Assembly: GCA_009694745.1 (NCBI GenBank)
Contig: SHUF01000010.1
Location: forward strand, 1-62,350
Direction: 5' to 3'
Source: Acidobacteriota bacterium
GTDB taxonomy: Bacteria > Acidobacteriota > Vicinamibacteria > Vicinamibacterales > SCN-69-37
Length of the DNA: 62,350 nt
Below are positions 15,650 to 28,124 of this stretch, one piece after another. A program made the translations under genes and the position numbers. Every line of letters begins with the position of its first letter. The stretch's first letter is position 1. The notes beneath the pieces are model-generated. The model did not search any database, was not told where the DNA came from, and saw only the letters and a list, made by a program, of their open reading frames with translations.

Positions 15650-18145
15650 CTATTCTTCCGGCGTCTCCGATGTCTCCAACGGGTCTTCCAGCTGCATCAG
15701 CGTGGCGATTGAGACCACGCGGTCTCCTTCCGCCAGGTCGATCAGCCGCACACCCTGGGTGTTCCGGCCGATAGCCCGCATCCCGCTCGTGGGCATGCGG
15801 ATGATCTGGCCCTGCTCGGTGACCATCAGCAGGTCGTCCTGGTCGGTCACGCAGGCAATGCCGACGACCAGACCATTGCGGTCGCTGGTTTGAACGTTCT
15901 TGAGGCCGATGCCGCCGCGGTTCTGCTTGCGATACTCGGCCACTTCCGTGCGTTTGCCGAAGCCGTTCTCACACACCGTCAGCAGCGTCGCTTCGTCGCT
16001 GACCACTTCCATGGCCACCACGCGGTCGCCCTCGCGCAGGCTGATGCCTCTGACGCCATACGCCGTCCGCCCCATCGGCCGCGCATCGTCTTCGCTGAAA
16101 CGAATGGCCATGCCGTCTTTGGTGCCGATCACGAGATCTTTCTTGCCGTCGGTTTCTGCCACCGCGATCAGCGTGTCGGTGTCGTCCACCTGAATGGCGA
16201 TGATGCCGGCGGCGCGCGGGTTCGAGAATGCCTTGAGGTCGGTCTTCTTGATCGTGCCCTGCTGCGTGCCCATCACGATGAAGCGCTGGTCTTCTTCGTC
16301 AGGGAATCCCTGGACCCTGAGCAGTGCCGCGATTTTCTCGCCTTCCGCCATCTGGACGAGGTTGGCGATCGATTTGCCTTTGGCGCTTCGATTGACCTCT
16401 GGAACGTCGTAGACCCTGAGCCAGTAACACTTGCCGCGATCCGAGAAGATCAGGATGTAAGCGTGCGTATTGGCGATGAAGAGATGGCGCACCACGTCTT
16501 CGTCGCGGGTCTGCATGCCGATCAGGCCCTTGCCGCCGCGCCGCTGCTGCCGGTACTCGTCCAGCGCGCTGCGCTTGATGTAGCCGGTTTGCGTGGAGGT
16601 AATTACCACGTCTTCGTCGGCGATCAGGTCTTCCACGCGGAAGTCCGTGCTGTCTTCGATAATCTCGGTGCGGCGCTCGTCGCCGTACTTCTCGCGGACG
16701 GCCTTCAACTCTTCGATGATAATCTCGAGAATCAGTGCGTCGCTCGAGAGGATCGCGCGCAGTTTCTCGATGAGCGTCACAAGCTCTGTCAACTCATCGA
16801 CGATCTTCTGCCGTTCAAGGCCGGTCAGCCGCTGCAACTGCATGTCGAGAATGGCTTGCGACTGCAACTCGGAGAGGCCGAAGTTTGTCATCAGGCCCAC
16901 GCGGGCCTCGGCTGGGTTCCTTGAACCGCGAATCAGGGTGATGACCGCGTCGAGGTGATCCAGCGCGATCTTTAGGCCTTCAAGGATGTGCGCGCGAGCC
17001 TCGGCCTTGCGCAGCTCAAACTCGATGCGCCGCCGCACCACTTCCTTGCGGAACTCAATGAAGAGCTCGATGATCTGCAGCAGGTTCAACACACGCGGTC
17101 GGCCGCCAGAGATGGCCAGCAGCGTGATGCCGTAGCTCATCTGCAGCTTCGTGTGTTTGTAGAGATTATTGAGCACCACATCCGGCAGTTCGCCGCGCTT
17201 GAGCTCGATCACGATCCGCATGCCGTCGCGGTCCGACTCGTCACGCAGATCTGAAATGCCTTCGAGCTTCTTGTCGCGCACGAGCGTGGCCGTGTCGGCG
17301 ATCAGGGTGGCCTTGTTGACCTGGTAGGGAATCTCGGTGATGACGATCGAGATGCGATCGCCCTTCTTGTTTTCTTCGAAGGTGGCCTTGCCACGCACCA
17401 CCACGCCACCGCGGCCTTCGCGGTAGGCGCGATGGATGCCGGCGCGGCCAACAATGGTGCCGCCTGAGGGGAAGTCGGGCGCGGGAATCGCCTGCAGCGC
17501 CGCCCGGAAGCGATCGGCCTCCGGGGCGTCGCGCTGGTCGATCACGGCGAGCACGCCATCGATCACTTCGCGCAAATTGTGCGGTGGAATGCTTGTCGCC
17601 ATGCCCACCGCGATGCCCGTTGACCCATTCACCAGCAGATTGGGATAGGGCGCCGGAAAGACCGTGGGCTCTTCGGTGGTCTCATCAAAGTTCGGCCGGT
17701 GATCGACCGTGTCCTTGTCGAGGTCGGCCATCATCGCCTCGGCCAGCGACTCGAGCCGTGCTTCGGTGTAACGGTAAGCGGCCGGTGGGTCGCCGTCGAT
17801 CGACCCGAAGTTTCCCTGGCCGTCGATCAGGGTGTACCGCATGCTGAAGTCTTGCGCGAGGCGTACCAGGGTGTCGTACGCAGGCGCGTCGCCGTGCGGA
17901 TGGTAGTTGCCGATGACTTCGCCGACGATTTTGGCGCACTTGCGGTAGGGGCGATTCGACGCCAGGCCCATCTGCCGCATGGCGTACAACACGCGGCGAT
18001 TGGCGGGCTTCAGGCCGTCACGGACATCGGGCAACGCGCGCCCGATGATGACGCTCATCGCGTAATCCATGTACGAGCGCTTCATCTCGTCTTCGATATT
18101 GACGGGAATGCGCAGGGGAGAATTCTGGTCCATGGCGTCGGGCAC
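15650..18145 (-). CDS. gyrA: DNA gyrase subunit A
   Basis: GyrA is the breakage-reunion subunit that introduces negative supercoils with GyrB. The 831 residues include the active-site Tyr126 in AAYRYTEARL. The C-terminal GyrA box QRRGGKG identifies gyrase rather than topoisomerase IV. The quinolone-resistance region reads HPHGDAPAYDT, so Ala87 stands where E. coli has Ser83, while Asp91 (E. coli Asp87) is kept; this is a natural variant as in some mycobacteria. The start codon follows the gyrB stop without a gap, so the two are almost certainly co-transcribed. Confidence 0.97.
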   Translation of the reverse strand: MPDAMDQNSPLRIPVNIEDEMKRSYMDYAMSVIIGRALPDVRDGLKPANRRVLYAMRQMGLASNRPYRKCAKIVGEVIGNYHPHGDAPAYDTLVRLAQDFSMRYTLIDGQGNFGSIDGDPPAAYRYTEARLESLAEAMMADLDKDTVDHRPNFDETTEEPTVFPAPYPNLLVNGSTGIAVGMATSIPPHNLREVIDGVLAVIDQRDAPEADRFRAALQAIPAPDFPSGGTIVGRAGIHRAYREGRGGVVVRGKATFEENKKGDRISIVITEIPYQVNKATLIADTATLVRDKKLEGISDLRDESDRDGMRIVIELKRGELPDVVLNNLYKHTKLQMSYGITLLAISGGRPRVLNLLQIIELFIEFRKEVVRRRIEFELRKAEARAHILEGLKIALDHLDAVITLIRGSRNPAEARVGLMTNFGLSELQSQAILDMQLQRLTGLERQKIVDELTELVTLIEKLRAILSSDALILEIIIEELKAVREKYGDERRTEIIEDSTDFRVEDLIADEDVVITSTQTGYIKRSALDEYRQQRRGGKGLIGMQTRDEDVVRHLFIANTHAYILIFSDRGKCYWLRVYDVPEVNRSAKGKSIANLVQMAEGEKIAALLRVQGFPDEEDQRFIVMGTQQGTIKKTDLKAFSNPRAAGIIAIQVDDTDTLIAVAETDGKKDLVIGTKDGMAIRFSEDDARPMGRTAYGVRGISLREGDRVVAMEVVSDEATLLTVCENGFGKRTEVAEYRKQNRGGIGLKNVQTSDRNGLVVGIACVTDQDDLLMVTEQGQIIRMPTSGMRAIGRNTQGVRLIDLAEGDRVVSIATLMQLEDPLETSETPEE

Positions 18146-21788
<3,643 letters not shown>

Positions 21789-22057
21789 GGGTAGGGCGGC
21801 CTCTCTCGACTCTCTCCCTCGCGGAAGGATCGATCAACTCTTTAAGGAAGATCAAAAAGACAACAGATTATAACAGTAATAAGAGGGTGTGGGTAACCGA
21901 AAAAACGTCGATTACCTGTTAAAAATCAACAACTTATCCTGTGCACTTTTCTGTGGGTATCCGGGCCCAAATCTTGGCGGCGATCTGTGAAGAAATCACC
22001 CTTCCTTATTTTCCGCACGTTATCCACAGTCCTCGGCGTTGACGCCTGTGGAAAACC
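21789..22057. other. Candidate replication origin (oriC) between dnaN and dnaA
   Basis: This gap holds one perfect DnaA box TTATCCACA (22020-22028) and near matches TGTGGGTAA (21888-21896), TGTGGGTAT (21952-21960), TTATCCTGT (21934-21942) and TGTGGAAAA (22047-22055). Next to them is an AT-rich stretch (about 21850-21935) suitable as the unwinding element. Its place between dnaA and dnaN matches many mapped bacterial origins. A second cluster lies on the other side of dnaA. Confidence 0.7.
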
Positions 22058-23410
22058 TCACTGCAGCGACTGAAGAAGTGTGTTGATCTGGTTGTTGAAA
22101 ACCGCGTCCTTCTTGCGGAGATCCTCCACCTTTCGGATGGAGTGGATGACCGTGGAGTGATGTTTGCCGCCGAAACCTTTCCCTATTTCTGGAAGCGACG
22201 CATTCGTCAGGGTCTTGCACAAATACATGGCGACCTGGCGCGGCAGGGCCACCGATTTCGAGTTGTTGCGTGACTTCAACTCGATCGTTTTCATCTGGTA
22301 GTAGTCGGCCACAAACTTCTGGATGCCGTCGATGGTGATGGCCCGTTCGTCCTGCCGCAGGATGTCGCGGAGCACTTCCTGGGCCAGCGCCATCGAAATA
22401 TCGCGGCCCGTGAGAGACGCATACGCCAGCAGGCGGATGAGCGATCCTTCCAGTTCCCGGATGTTCGACTTGATGCGCCCGGCAATAAACAACGCCACAT
22501 CACTCGGCAGCGACACGCCCTCGCTGTCGGCTTTTCTCGTCAGGATGGCGATCTTCGTCTCAAGGTCAGGCGCCTGGATATCAGCCGTGAGTCCCCACTC
22601 AAACCGCGACCGAAGGCGTTCCTCGAGCTCCACAATCTGATGCGGCGGACAGTCGCTGCTGAGGACGATCTGCTTCTGCGCGTCGTAGAGCGCATTAAAC
22701 GTATGGAAAAACTCCATCTGCGTCCGCTCCTTGCCGGCGATAAACTGGATGTCGTCGATGAGTAAGACATCCACGCTGCGATACCGCTCGCGGAATTCGA
22801 GGATACGGTCATACCGAAGTGCGTTGATGACCTCGTTCATGAAGCGCTCGGACGAGATGTACGTCAGCTTCAAACCAGGGTGGTGGTTGAGCACGTAGTG
22901 GCCAATGGCGTGCATCAGATGGGTTTTGCCCAGACCCACCCCGCCATAAATAAACAGCGGGTTGTACGACCGCGACGGGGCTTCCGCCACCGCGCGGCAC
23001 GCCGCATCGGCAAACTGGTTGGAGGCGCCAACGATGAACGTGTCGAAGCTGTAGCGGGGGCTGAGCCCTGCATGGTCATTCTCCGGCTCCACGACCGGCT
23101 CTTCGCGCCCCTCGGGCACCGGGAGGGGGTCTGACGCCGGCACAGCGCCTGACCCCGCCTGGGCGTCGTCTTCGGCCGCCTCGTAGGTGAGCTGCACGCC
23201 GCGGCGACCCACTTCACCCAGTGCTTCTTCGATGAGGGCCGGATAGTGCCGCGAGAGCCACTCGGCGGCCATGGGGTTCGGCACCTGGACGGTCATCTGA
23301 TCGCCGCCATCGAGGAGAAGCCGGGTGCGATGGAACCAGCTGAAGTAGCTGAACCGGTTAACTTTCGTCTCGATGCGCGCCAGTACGGCGTCCCAGATAG
23401 TTTTCGACAT
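22058..23410 (-). CDS. dnaA: Chromosomal replication initiator protein DnaA
   Basis: DnaA binds DnaA boxes and melts oriC in its ATP form. The 450 residues show domain I (KTIWDAVLARIETKVNR) and a variable acidic/Pro linker, about residues 85-115. The AAA+ core has Walker A GGVGLGKTHLMHA and Walker B VLLIDDIQF. Domain IV ends with the DNA-binding signature GKGFGGKHHSTVIHS. The ATG at 23410 is preceded by its own cluster of DnaA-box-like sites, consistent with autoregulation. Confidence 0.98.
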   Translation of the reverse strand: MSKTIWDAVLARIETKVNRFSYFSWFHRTRLLLDGGDQMTVQVPNPMAAEWLSRHYPALIEEALGEVGRRGVQLTYEAAEDDAQAGSGAVPASDPLPVPEGREEPVVEPENDHAGLSPRYSFDTFIVGASNQFADAACRAVAEAPSRSYNPLFIYGGVGLGKTHLMHAIGHYVLNHHPGLKLTYISSERFMNEVINALRYDRILEFRERYRSVDVLLIDDIQFIAGKERTQMEFFHTFNALYDAQKQIVLSSDCPPHQIVELEERLRSRFEWGLTADIQAPDLETKIAILTRKADSEGVSLPSDVALFIAGRIKSNIRELEGSLIRLLAYASLTGRDISMALAQEVLRDILRQDERAITIDGIQKFVADYYQMKTIELKSRNNSKSVALPRQVAMYLCKTLTNASLPEIGKGFGGKHHSTVIHSIRKVEDLRKKDAVFNNQINTLLQSLQ

Positions 23411-23482
23411 TTTCCGTCCAGCCGCCCGCCAGAACGCCTGAAACTACCGTGTTTTCAGGCCTGAGATAGCAAAAACCCTTTG

Positions 23483-23514
23483 TTTTCCACAGTTTTTTCC
23501 ACACCTGTGGAAAA
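23483..23514. promoter_or_regulatory. Cluster of three DnaA-box-like sites upstream of dnaA
   Basis: TTTTCCACA occurs at 23483-23491 and 23495-23503, and inverted as TGTGGAAAA at 23506-23514. These are one-base variants of the consensus and lie 73-104 bp before the dnaA start. They could serve dnaA autoregulation or form half of a bipartite origin with the dnaA-dnaN gap. The rest of the 317-bp gap to rpmH (23411-23727) has no gene. Confidence 0.6.
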
Positions 23515-23655
23515 CTCACTTCCGCCCCCTGCACGCGCCGGTTGTCTTGTACGAGAAGAGTGCCGACTCTAGCATACGCCCGGCGACCCTTCAACGCCGG
23601 GTCCGGCGAGGGAAAAACCTGGTCGCAGAAGCGCTGGCGGCCGGCCCCAGACATT

Positions 23656-23685
23656 GACAGGGTTTTCCCCAGTCCGATAGCATTT
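23656..23685 (+). promoter_or_regulatory. Sigma-70 type promoter for the rpmH operon
   Basis: A perfect -35 hexamer TTGACA (23656-23661) is followed after 18 bp by TAGCAT (23680-23685) as a -10 element. It lies 43 bp before the rpmH start and probably drives rpmH-rnpA-yidD-yidC and possibly later genes. Confidence 0.55.
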
Positions 23686-23727
23686 ACGTTTCTCCAGAGT
23701 TGTTAGACACTCCAAAGAGGGAGTCTC

Positions 23728-23871
23728 ATGAAGCGTACTTTTCAACCCAACGTCCGTCGCCGTCGCCGGACGCACGGGTTCATCGTGCGGATGCGCACCA
23801 AAAACGGCCGACTCGTATTGAAGCGGCGTCGAGCCAAAGGGCGCAAGCGCCTGACGGTTTCCACCCGCTAG
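23728..23871 (+). CDS. rpmH: 50S ribosomal protein L34
   Basis: A 47-residue, strongly basic protein that begins [18 protein letters not shown] and ends RKRLTVSTR, matching L34 closely (the usual form is MKRTFQPSxRKRxRxHGF). A GGGAG stretch precedes the ATG at 23728. It is first in the conserved rpmH-rnpA-yidD-yidC-jag-mnmE group, opposite dnaA. Confidence 0.97.
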   Translation: MKRTFQPNVRRRRRTHGFIVRMRTKNGRLVLKRRRAKGRKRLTVSTR

Positions 23872-23911
23872 CGCGGGCCACAGACGGCCGCGCCGGGCGC
23901 GAGTGTTTCCA

Positions 23912-24274
23912 ATGTCGGTGCGGTTCAGTTCGACGGTTCGCCTGAAGGCCCGCCCGCAATTCCTGCCGGTGCAGGAACATGGGCACCGCGTGGCTACGAA
24001 ATATGTGACCGTGCTTGGCGTGGCCAACGGCCGGCCGTGTGATCGGCTGGGCCTGATCGCCTCACGCAAGTTCGGCAACGCCGTGACGCGCAACCGCGCG
24101 AAACGGAGGCTGCGCGAAATCTTCCGTCACCAGGAACCCGACACCGTTGGCGCACGCGGACTCAAAGGACTTGATTTGGTTGCCATTCCACGACGGGCGC
24201 TGCTTGAGGCATCCTTTGCTGTTGTGGATGCCGATTTTTCCTCCGCGGTCATGAAGATCCGGGAACACGTCTAA
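23912..24274 (+). CDS. rnpA: Ribonuclease P protein component
   Basis: RnpA assists the RNase P RNA in cutting tRNA precursors. The 120-residue protein has the central signature ASRKFGNAVTRNRAKRRLRE, the RNA-binding RNR motif of the family. ATG 23912 is chosen over a GTG 9 bp earlier because it gives a family-like start (MSVRFSSTVRLKARPQF). It lies 40 bp after rpmH, and yidD begins at the base after its stop. Confidence 0.95.
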   Translation: MSVRFSSTVRLKARPQFLPVQEHGHRVATKYVTVLGVANGRPCDRLGLIASRKFGNAVTRNRAKRRLREIFRHQEPDTVGARGLKGLDLVAIPRRALLEASFAVVDADFSSAVMKIREHV

Positions 24275-24523
24275 ATGCCCATGCGGTGGACTTCCCGGAT
24301 TGGCGTCAGCGTCGTACACGCCTATCAACTCCTGCTTTCGCCATTTCTTGGCGGCGCGTGCCGGTTCGAACCCTCGTGTTCCCAGTACGCCATCTCGGCG
24401 ATTACCCAGCACGGGCTGCTCCGCGGCGGCTGGTTCGCGCTGCGGCGCATCGTGAAATGTCATCCCTTTGGACCACATGGACTTGATCCGGTGCCGGGCG
24501 ATTCTCGCTCTGCCAGATCCTGA
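24275..24523 (+). CDS. yidD: Membrane protein insertion efficiency factor YidD
   Basis: A small (82-residue) amphipathic protein associated with the inner membrane that supports YidC-dependent insertion. The signature YQLLLSPFLGGACRFEPSCS and the cysteine pattern with KCHPFGPHGLDPVP fit YidD well. It starts directly after the rnpA stop and ends 18 bp before yidC, a standard arrangement. Confidence 0.93.
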   Translation: MPMRWTSRIGVSVVHAYQLLLSPFLGGACRFEPSCSQYAISAITQHGLLRGGWFALRRIVKCHPFGPHGLDPVPGDSRSARS

Positions 24524-24541
24524 CCGGCAGGTCACACCCAC

Positions 24542-26293
24542 ATGGAAAAACGCGTCTTCCTCGCAATCTTTTTGTCGTTCGGGATTCTGGCGGTCTACCA
24601 GACCTACGTGGTGCCGCCGCCCCAGGCTCCGGTCTCGGCGCCGATGCCGGTTGGGCCTGTCGAAGGTCCCGCCCTGACGCCTCAGACCGGCGAGCCGGCG
24701 AGTCCCACTGCTCCCGCTGCGGCTCCGGTGCCGGCGGCGCAAGCCCTGGTCACCGACGACATGGCTCGCGACATCACTGTTGACACCGACACGGTGCGGG
24801 CCGTGTTCAACACAGAAGGCGCCACGCTCAAGAGCTGGCGCCTCAAGCGGTATTCCGATGCGCGCGGAGAACCACTCGAACTGGTGCCCGAGGCGCTGCC
24901 TCCGAATTATTCTCGGCCCTTTTCACTGGCGACCGACACCGACGCCGTCTCTGCCGTGCTGATCAGCGCGAAGTACCGGCCGAGCGCGAGCGGTCCCTTG
25001 TCTCTGGGCGCCGCGTCAGGAACGCTGAGCTTCGAGTACCAGGACGCGAGCGGACTGACGGCCCGCAAGAATTTCCATTTTCAGCCCGACGGGCTGCCGT
25101 ACTCGCTCACGGTGGACGCCTCGGTTGACGTGAATGGCGTGGCGCGTCCCGTCACGCTGCGGATGGGGCCATCACTGGGCCTGGGCTACACCACCGGCGG
25201 CGCGATGACCACCACGTATCCCCCGGCCGCGATCTACCATCGCGACGGCAGCGTGGAACGGCCCAGTGCCAGCAGCCTGCTTGAGCAGTCGGCCTTTCAG
25301 GGCGTCCTCCGGTTTGCCGGCGTGGGCGATCACTACTTCCTCTCGGCCGCCGTGCCTGGCACGCGCAGTGTTCGTGTGGACTTTCAACCTGTGACGCTGC
25401 CGGTCCCCGCGCCCGACGCGACCGCCACCGGTGAGACAGAACGGACCTACGTGTCTTATAGCGTGACCACCCCGGGGGCGATGAATATGCCGTTTTTCCT
25501 CGGCCCGAAAGACTTCGACATCCTGAAGGCCGTGGACACCCAGATGGTGCGCGCGATTGATTTCGGGATCTTCGCGTGGCTCGTGGTGCCGCTGCTGCAG
25601 ACCCTAAAGTGGATCAACCGTTACGTGGGCAACTTCGGCTGGTCGATCATCATCCTGACAGTGGTGCTCAACGCCCTGATGTTCCCTCTGCGTCACCGCA
25701 GCATGGTCTCGATGCGCAAGATGCAGGAGATTCAGCCTGAGGTGAAAGCCATCCAGAAGCGCTACGAAAAACTCAAGCTGACCGATCCCGATCGCCAGAA
25801 GATGAACTCGGAGACGATGGCGCTCTACAAACAGAAGGGTGTGAACCCGGCCGGCGGCTGCGTGCCCATGCTGCTGACCATGCCGGTTCTCTTCGGGTTC
25901 TACTCGATGCTCTCGGTGGCGATCGAACTTCGTGGTGCGCCGTTCTTCGGGTGGATCACCGACCTGGCGACGATGGATCCCCTGTTCATCACGCCCATCC
26001 TAATGGGCGGGTCGATGTTCGTGCAGCAGAAGATGACGCCGAGTACCGCGGACCCCGCGCAGCAGAAGATCTTCATGTTCATGCCCATCATCTTTACGGT
26101 GATGTTCCTGTGGGCGCCGTCGGGGCTGGTGATCTACTGGCTCATGAGCAACATCATGACGATTGGGCAACAGTACCTGACCAATCACCTGACGAGTAAT
26201 CCCAGCCGCCCGACAAGTGGCGGCGGCACGAGTTCGGAAAAGCGAGCCAAGCTGGCCGGCAGCGCCGCCACACCGAAGGCGATGGGCCAGTAA
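24542..26293 (+). CDS. yidC: Membrane protein insertase YidC
   Basis: The 583-residue inner-membrane insertase has an N-terminal TM helix (KRVFLAIFLSFGILAVYQTY) and an Ala/Pro-rich linker. A large periplasmic beta-supersandwich domain spans roughly residues 75-330. The conserved C-terminal core follows, beginning at about VVPLLQTLKWINRYVGNFGW, with GGCVPMLLTMPVLFGFYSML and WAPSGLVIYWLMSNI as hallmark helices. The long periplasmic domain is of the Gram-negative type. A short basic tail may contact the ribosome. Confidence 0.97.
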   Translation: MEKRVFLAIFLSFGILAVYQTYVVPPPQAPVSAPMPVGPVEGPALTPQTGEPASPTAPAAAPVPAAQALVTDDMARDITVDTDTVRAVFNTEGATLKSWRLKRYSDARGEPLELVPEALPPNYSRPFSLATDTDAVSAVLISAKYRPSASGPLSLGAASGTLSFEYQDASGLTARKNFHFQPDGLPYSLTVDASVDVNGVARPVTLRMGPSLGLGYTTGGAMTTTYPPAAIYHRDGSVERPSASSLLEQSAFQGVLRFAGVGDHYFLSAAVPGTRSVRVDFQPVTLPVPAPDATATGETERTYVSYSVTTPGAMNMPFFLGPKDFDILKAVDTQMVRAIDFGIFAWLVVPLLQTLKWINRYVGNFGWSIIILTVVLNALMFPLRHRSMVSMRKMQEIQPEVKAIQKRYEKLKLTDPDRQKMNSETMALYKQKGVNPAGGCVPMLLTMPVLFGFYSMLSVAIELRGAPFFGWITDLATMDPLFITPILMGGSMFVQQKMTPSTADPAQQKIFMFMPIIFTVMFLWAPSGLVIYWLMSNIMTIGQQYLTNHLTSNPSRPTSGGGTSSEKRAKLAGSAATPKAMGQ

Positions 26294-26305
26294 GTAAAGG
26301 ACATC

Positions 26306-26758
26306 ATGGATACACTAGACGCGCGAGTTACCGACTTTATCACCGACGTGCTTGGGGCCATGGGCCTGAGCCTCGACGTGTCGCTGGACGAAACGCCTGA
26401 TGCGGTTCGCGTCAACATCACGGGCGACGGCGCCGAGGCGCTCCTTCGCCGGCAGGGAGAAACCCTCGACGCGCTCCAGGTTATCGTCAACACCGCGTTC
26501 CGGCGTGAAGAGCGCGGCGACCGCCACTATCTTGTGGATGCGCTCGGCTTCCGCAAGGGAAAAGACGACGAGCTGCGGGCGACGACGAAGTCGCTGATCG
26601 AGATGGCGAAGGCGTCGGGTATCGCGCAGGAGATGGGTCCGCTGAATCCGTACTCGAGGCGGCTGGTGCACCTGGCTGTTGCTGAGGTGCCCGGCATGAC
26701 GTCTGAGAGCATCGGCGACGCGTTCCTGAAGGTCGTGGTCATTTCGTCGCAGCCATAG
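26306..26758 (+). CDS. jag: Jag/KhpB-type RNA-binding protein (KH and R3H domains)
   Basis: The 150-residue protein has a KH-like domain (about residues 1-80; DGAEALLRRQGETLDALQVI) and a C-terminal R3H domain (about 85-147; NPYSRRLVHLAVAEVPGMTSES). The Jag-N domain of Firmicute homologues is absent, usual outside that phylum. The family binds RNA and affects cell envelope and division genes. It sits between yidC (12 bp) and mnmE (16 bp), where it is usually found. Confidence 0.9.
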   Translation: MDTLDARVTDFITDVLGAMGLSLDVSLDETPDAVRVNITGDGAEALLRRQGETLDALQVIVNTAFRREERGDRHYLVDALGFRKGKDDELRATTKSLIEMAKASGIAQEMGPLNPYSRRLVHLAVAEVPGMTSESIGDAFLKVVVISSQP

Positions 26759-26774
26759 ACGGAAGGTCCCGCCA

Positions 26775-28124
26775 GTGGGTGCATCCTTCTCCACAGCGGA
26801 CACCATCGTGGCGGTGGCCACGCCGCATGGCCGCGGAGGCCTTGGCGTGGTGCGGATGTCCGGGCCCGAGTCTGCGGCGATCGCCCAGCGCCTGACCAGT
26901 CGCGAACTCCCCTTCGAACCTCGTCACGCGACGCTGGCCGTGGTTCGCGACATCGATCAAGTTGTGGTGACCTGGTTTGCCGCACCCCATTCATACACCG
27001 GCGAAGACGTGGTGGAGATCAGCGGTCACGGCAGCCCGTGGCTTCTGCAGTCGATCGTCGAATCCGCCTGCGCGGCCGGCGCCCGTCTGGCCCAGCCTGG
27101 CGAATTCACGTTGCGGGCCTATCTGCATGGCCGCCTCGACCTCATCCAGGCCGAGGCCGTGGCTGATCTGATTGATGCCGTCACGCCGCTGCAGGCGCGC
27201 GTGGCCTTTGATCAGCTTGAAGGCACGTTGACCTCGGCGGTGCAACGCATCGACGCACAGTTGTTTGACCTGGCCGCCAAGCTCGAAGCGTCGCTGGATT
27301 TTCCTGATGAAGGGTTTCACTTCATCACGCGAACAAACGCGAGTGCGGATCTTGCCGCGGTGCAGACGGAACTCGAGCGACTCATCACAGATGGACGCCG
27401 CGGCCGGCTCATTCGCGAAGGTCGACTGGTGGTGATTGCCGGGCGGCCGAACGTGGGCAAGTCGAGCCTCTTTAATGCTCTCATCGGCACCAACCGCGCC
27501 ATCGTCACTCCCCTGGCCGGGACCACGCGCGACTTGCTGACCGAACAGGTGGATGTGTGCGGCGTGCCGCTGACACTGGTAGACACCGCGGGCTTGCGCG
27601 AGTCTGCGGATGTGATCGAAGAAGAGGGCGTAAGGCGAGCCGAGCAGGCACGCGAAGTGGCGGCGCTCACGCTGTTGGTCCTTGATGGCAGCCAACCACT
27701 CGACGGAGACGACCAGCGGTTGCTGGCCGAGACCGGCGGACCTCGGGTGGTGATTGCGAACAAGGCGGACCTGCCGTCGGTGTGGTCTGGATCGGGGATC
27801 GCGGTGTCGGCTGTGACAGGCCGTGGACTCGACGAGTTGCGCGCGGCAATTGTCGGCGCGTTGTCGGGCGAATCGGGCGACACCGCTGGAACTGAAGACC
27901 TCCGAGACGTGCCCCGGGTGTCGAATCAGCGGCACCTCCTGCAGTTGGAGGGCGCCGTGACGGCGGTCACCCGAAGCCTGGAGCAGTTGAATCAGGGCGC
28001 GACCGAAGAGCTGGTGCTGGCCGAACTCACAGATGCGCGCGAAGCGCTTGAGGCGCTGACCGGCAAGCGCACGTCGGACGATTTGCTTCGGCACATCTTC
28101 AGCACATTCTGTGTAGGCAAGTGA
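26775..28124 (+). CDS. mnmE: tRNA modification GTPase MnmE
   Basis: With MnmG it installs the carboxymethylaminomethyl group on U34 of several tRNAs. It has 449 residues from a GTG start. The N-terminal domain (ADTIVAVATPHGRGGLGVVR) binds formyl-tetrahydrofolate. The inserted G domain has GRPNVGKSSLFNAL, DTAGLRE and NKADLP. The C-terminal FCVGK is the CxGK motif with the essential Cys. The stop overlaps the mnmG start, so the two partners are coupled. Confidence 0.97.
   Translation: MGASFSTADTIVAVATPHGRGGLGVVRMSGPESAAIAQRLTSRELPFEPRHATLAVVRDIDQVVVTWFAAPHSYTGEDVVEISGHGSPWLLQSIVESACAAGARLAQPGEFTLRAYLHGRLDLIQAEAVADLIDAVTPLQARVAFDQLEGTLTSAVQRIDAQLFDLAAKLEASLDFPDEGFHFITRTNASADLAAVQTELERLITDGRRGRLIREGRLVVIAGRPNVGKSSLFNALIGTNRAIVTPLAGTTRDLLTEQVDVCGVPLTLVDTAGLRESADVIEEEGVRRAEQAREVAALTLLVLDGSQPLDGDDQRLLAETGGPRVVIANKADLPSVWSGSGIAVSAVTGRGLDELRAAIVGALSGESGDTAGTEDLRDVPRVSNQRHLLQLEGAVTAVTRSLEQLNQGATEELVLAELTDAREALEALTGKRTSDDLLRHIFSTFCVGK

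Noticed and set aside
15890-16924. A 344-codon plus-strand frame inside gyrA, and similar ones inside gyrB, glmU and mnmG
   Set aside because: Each lies wholly antisense to an essential, motif-complete gene and shows no family resemblance.
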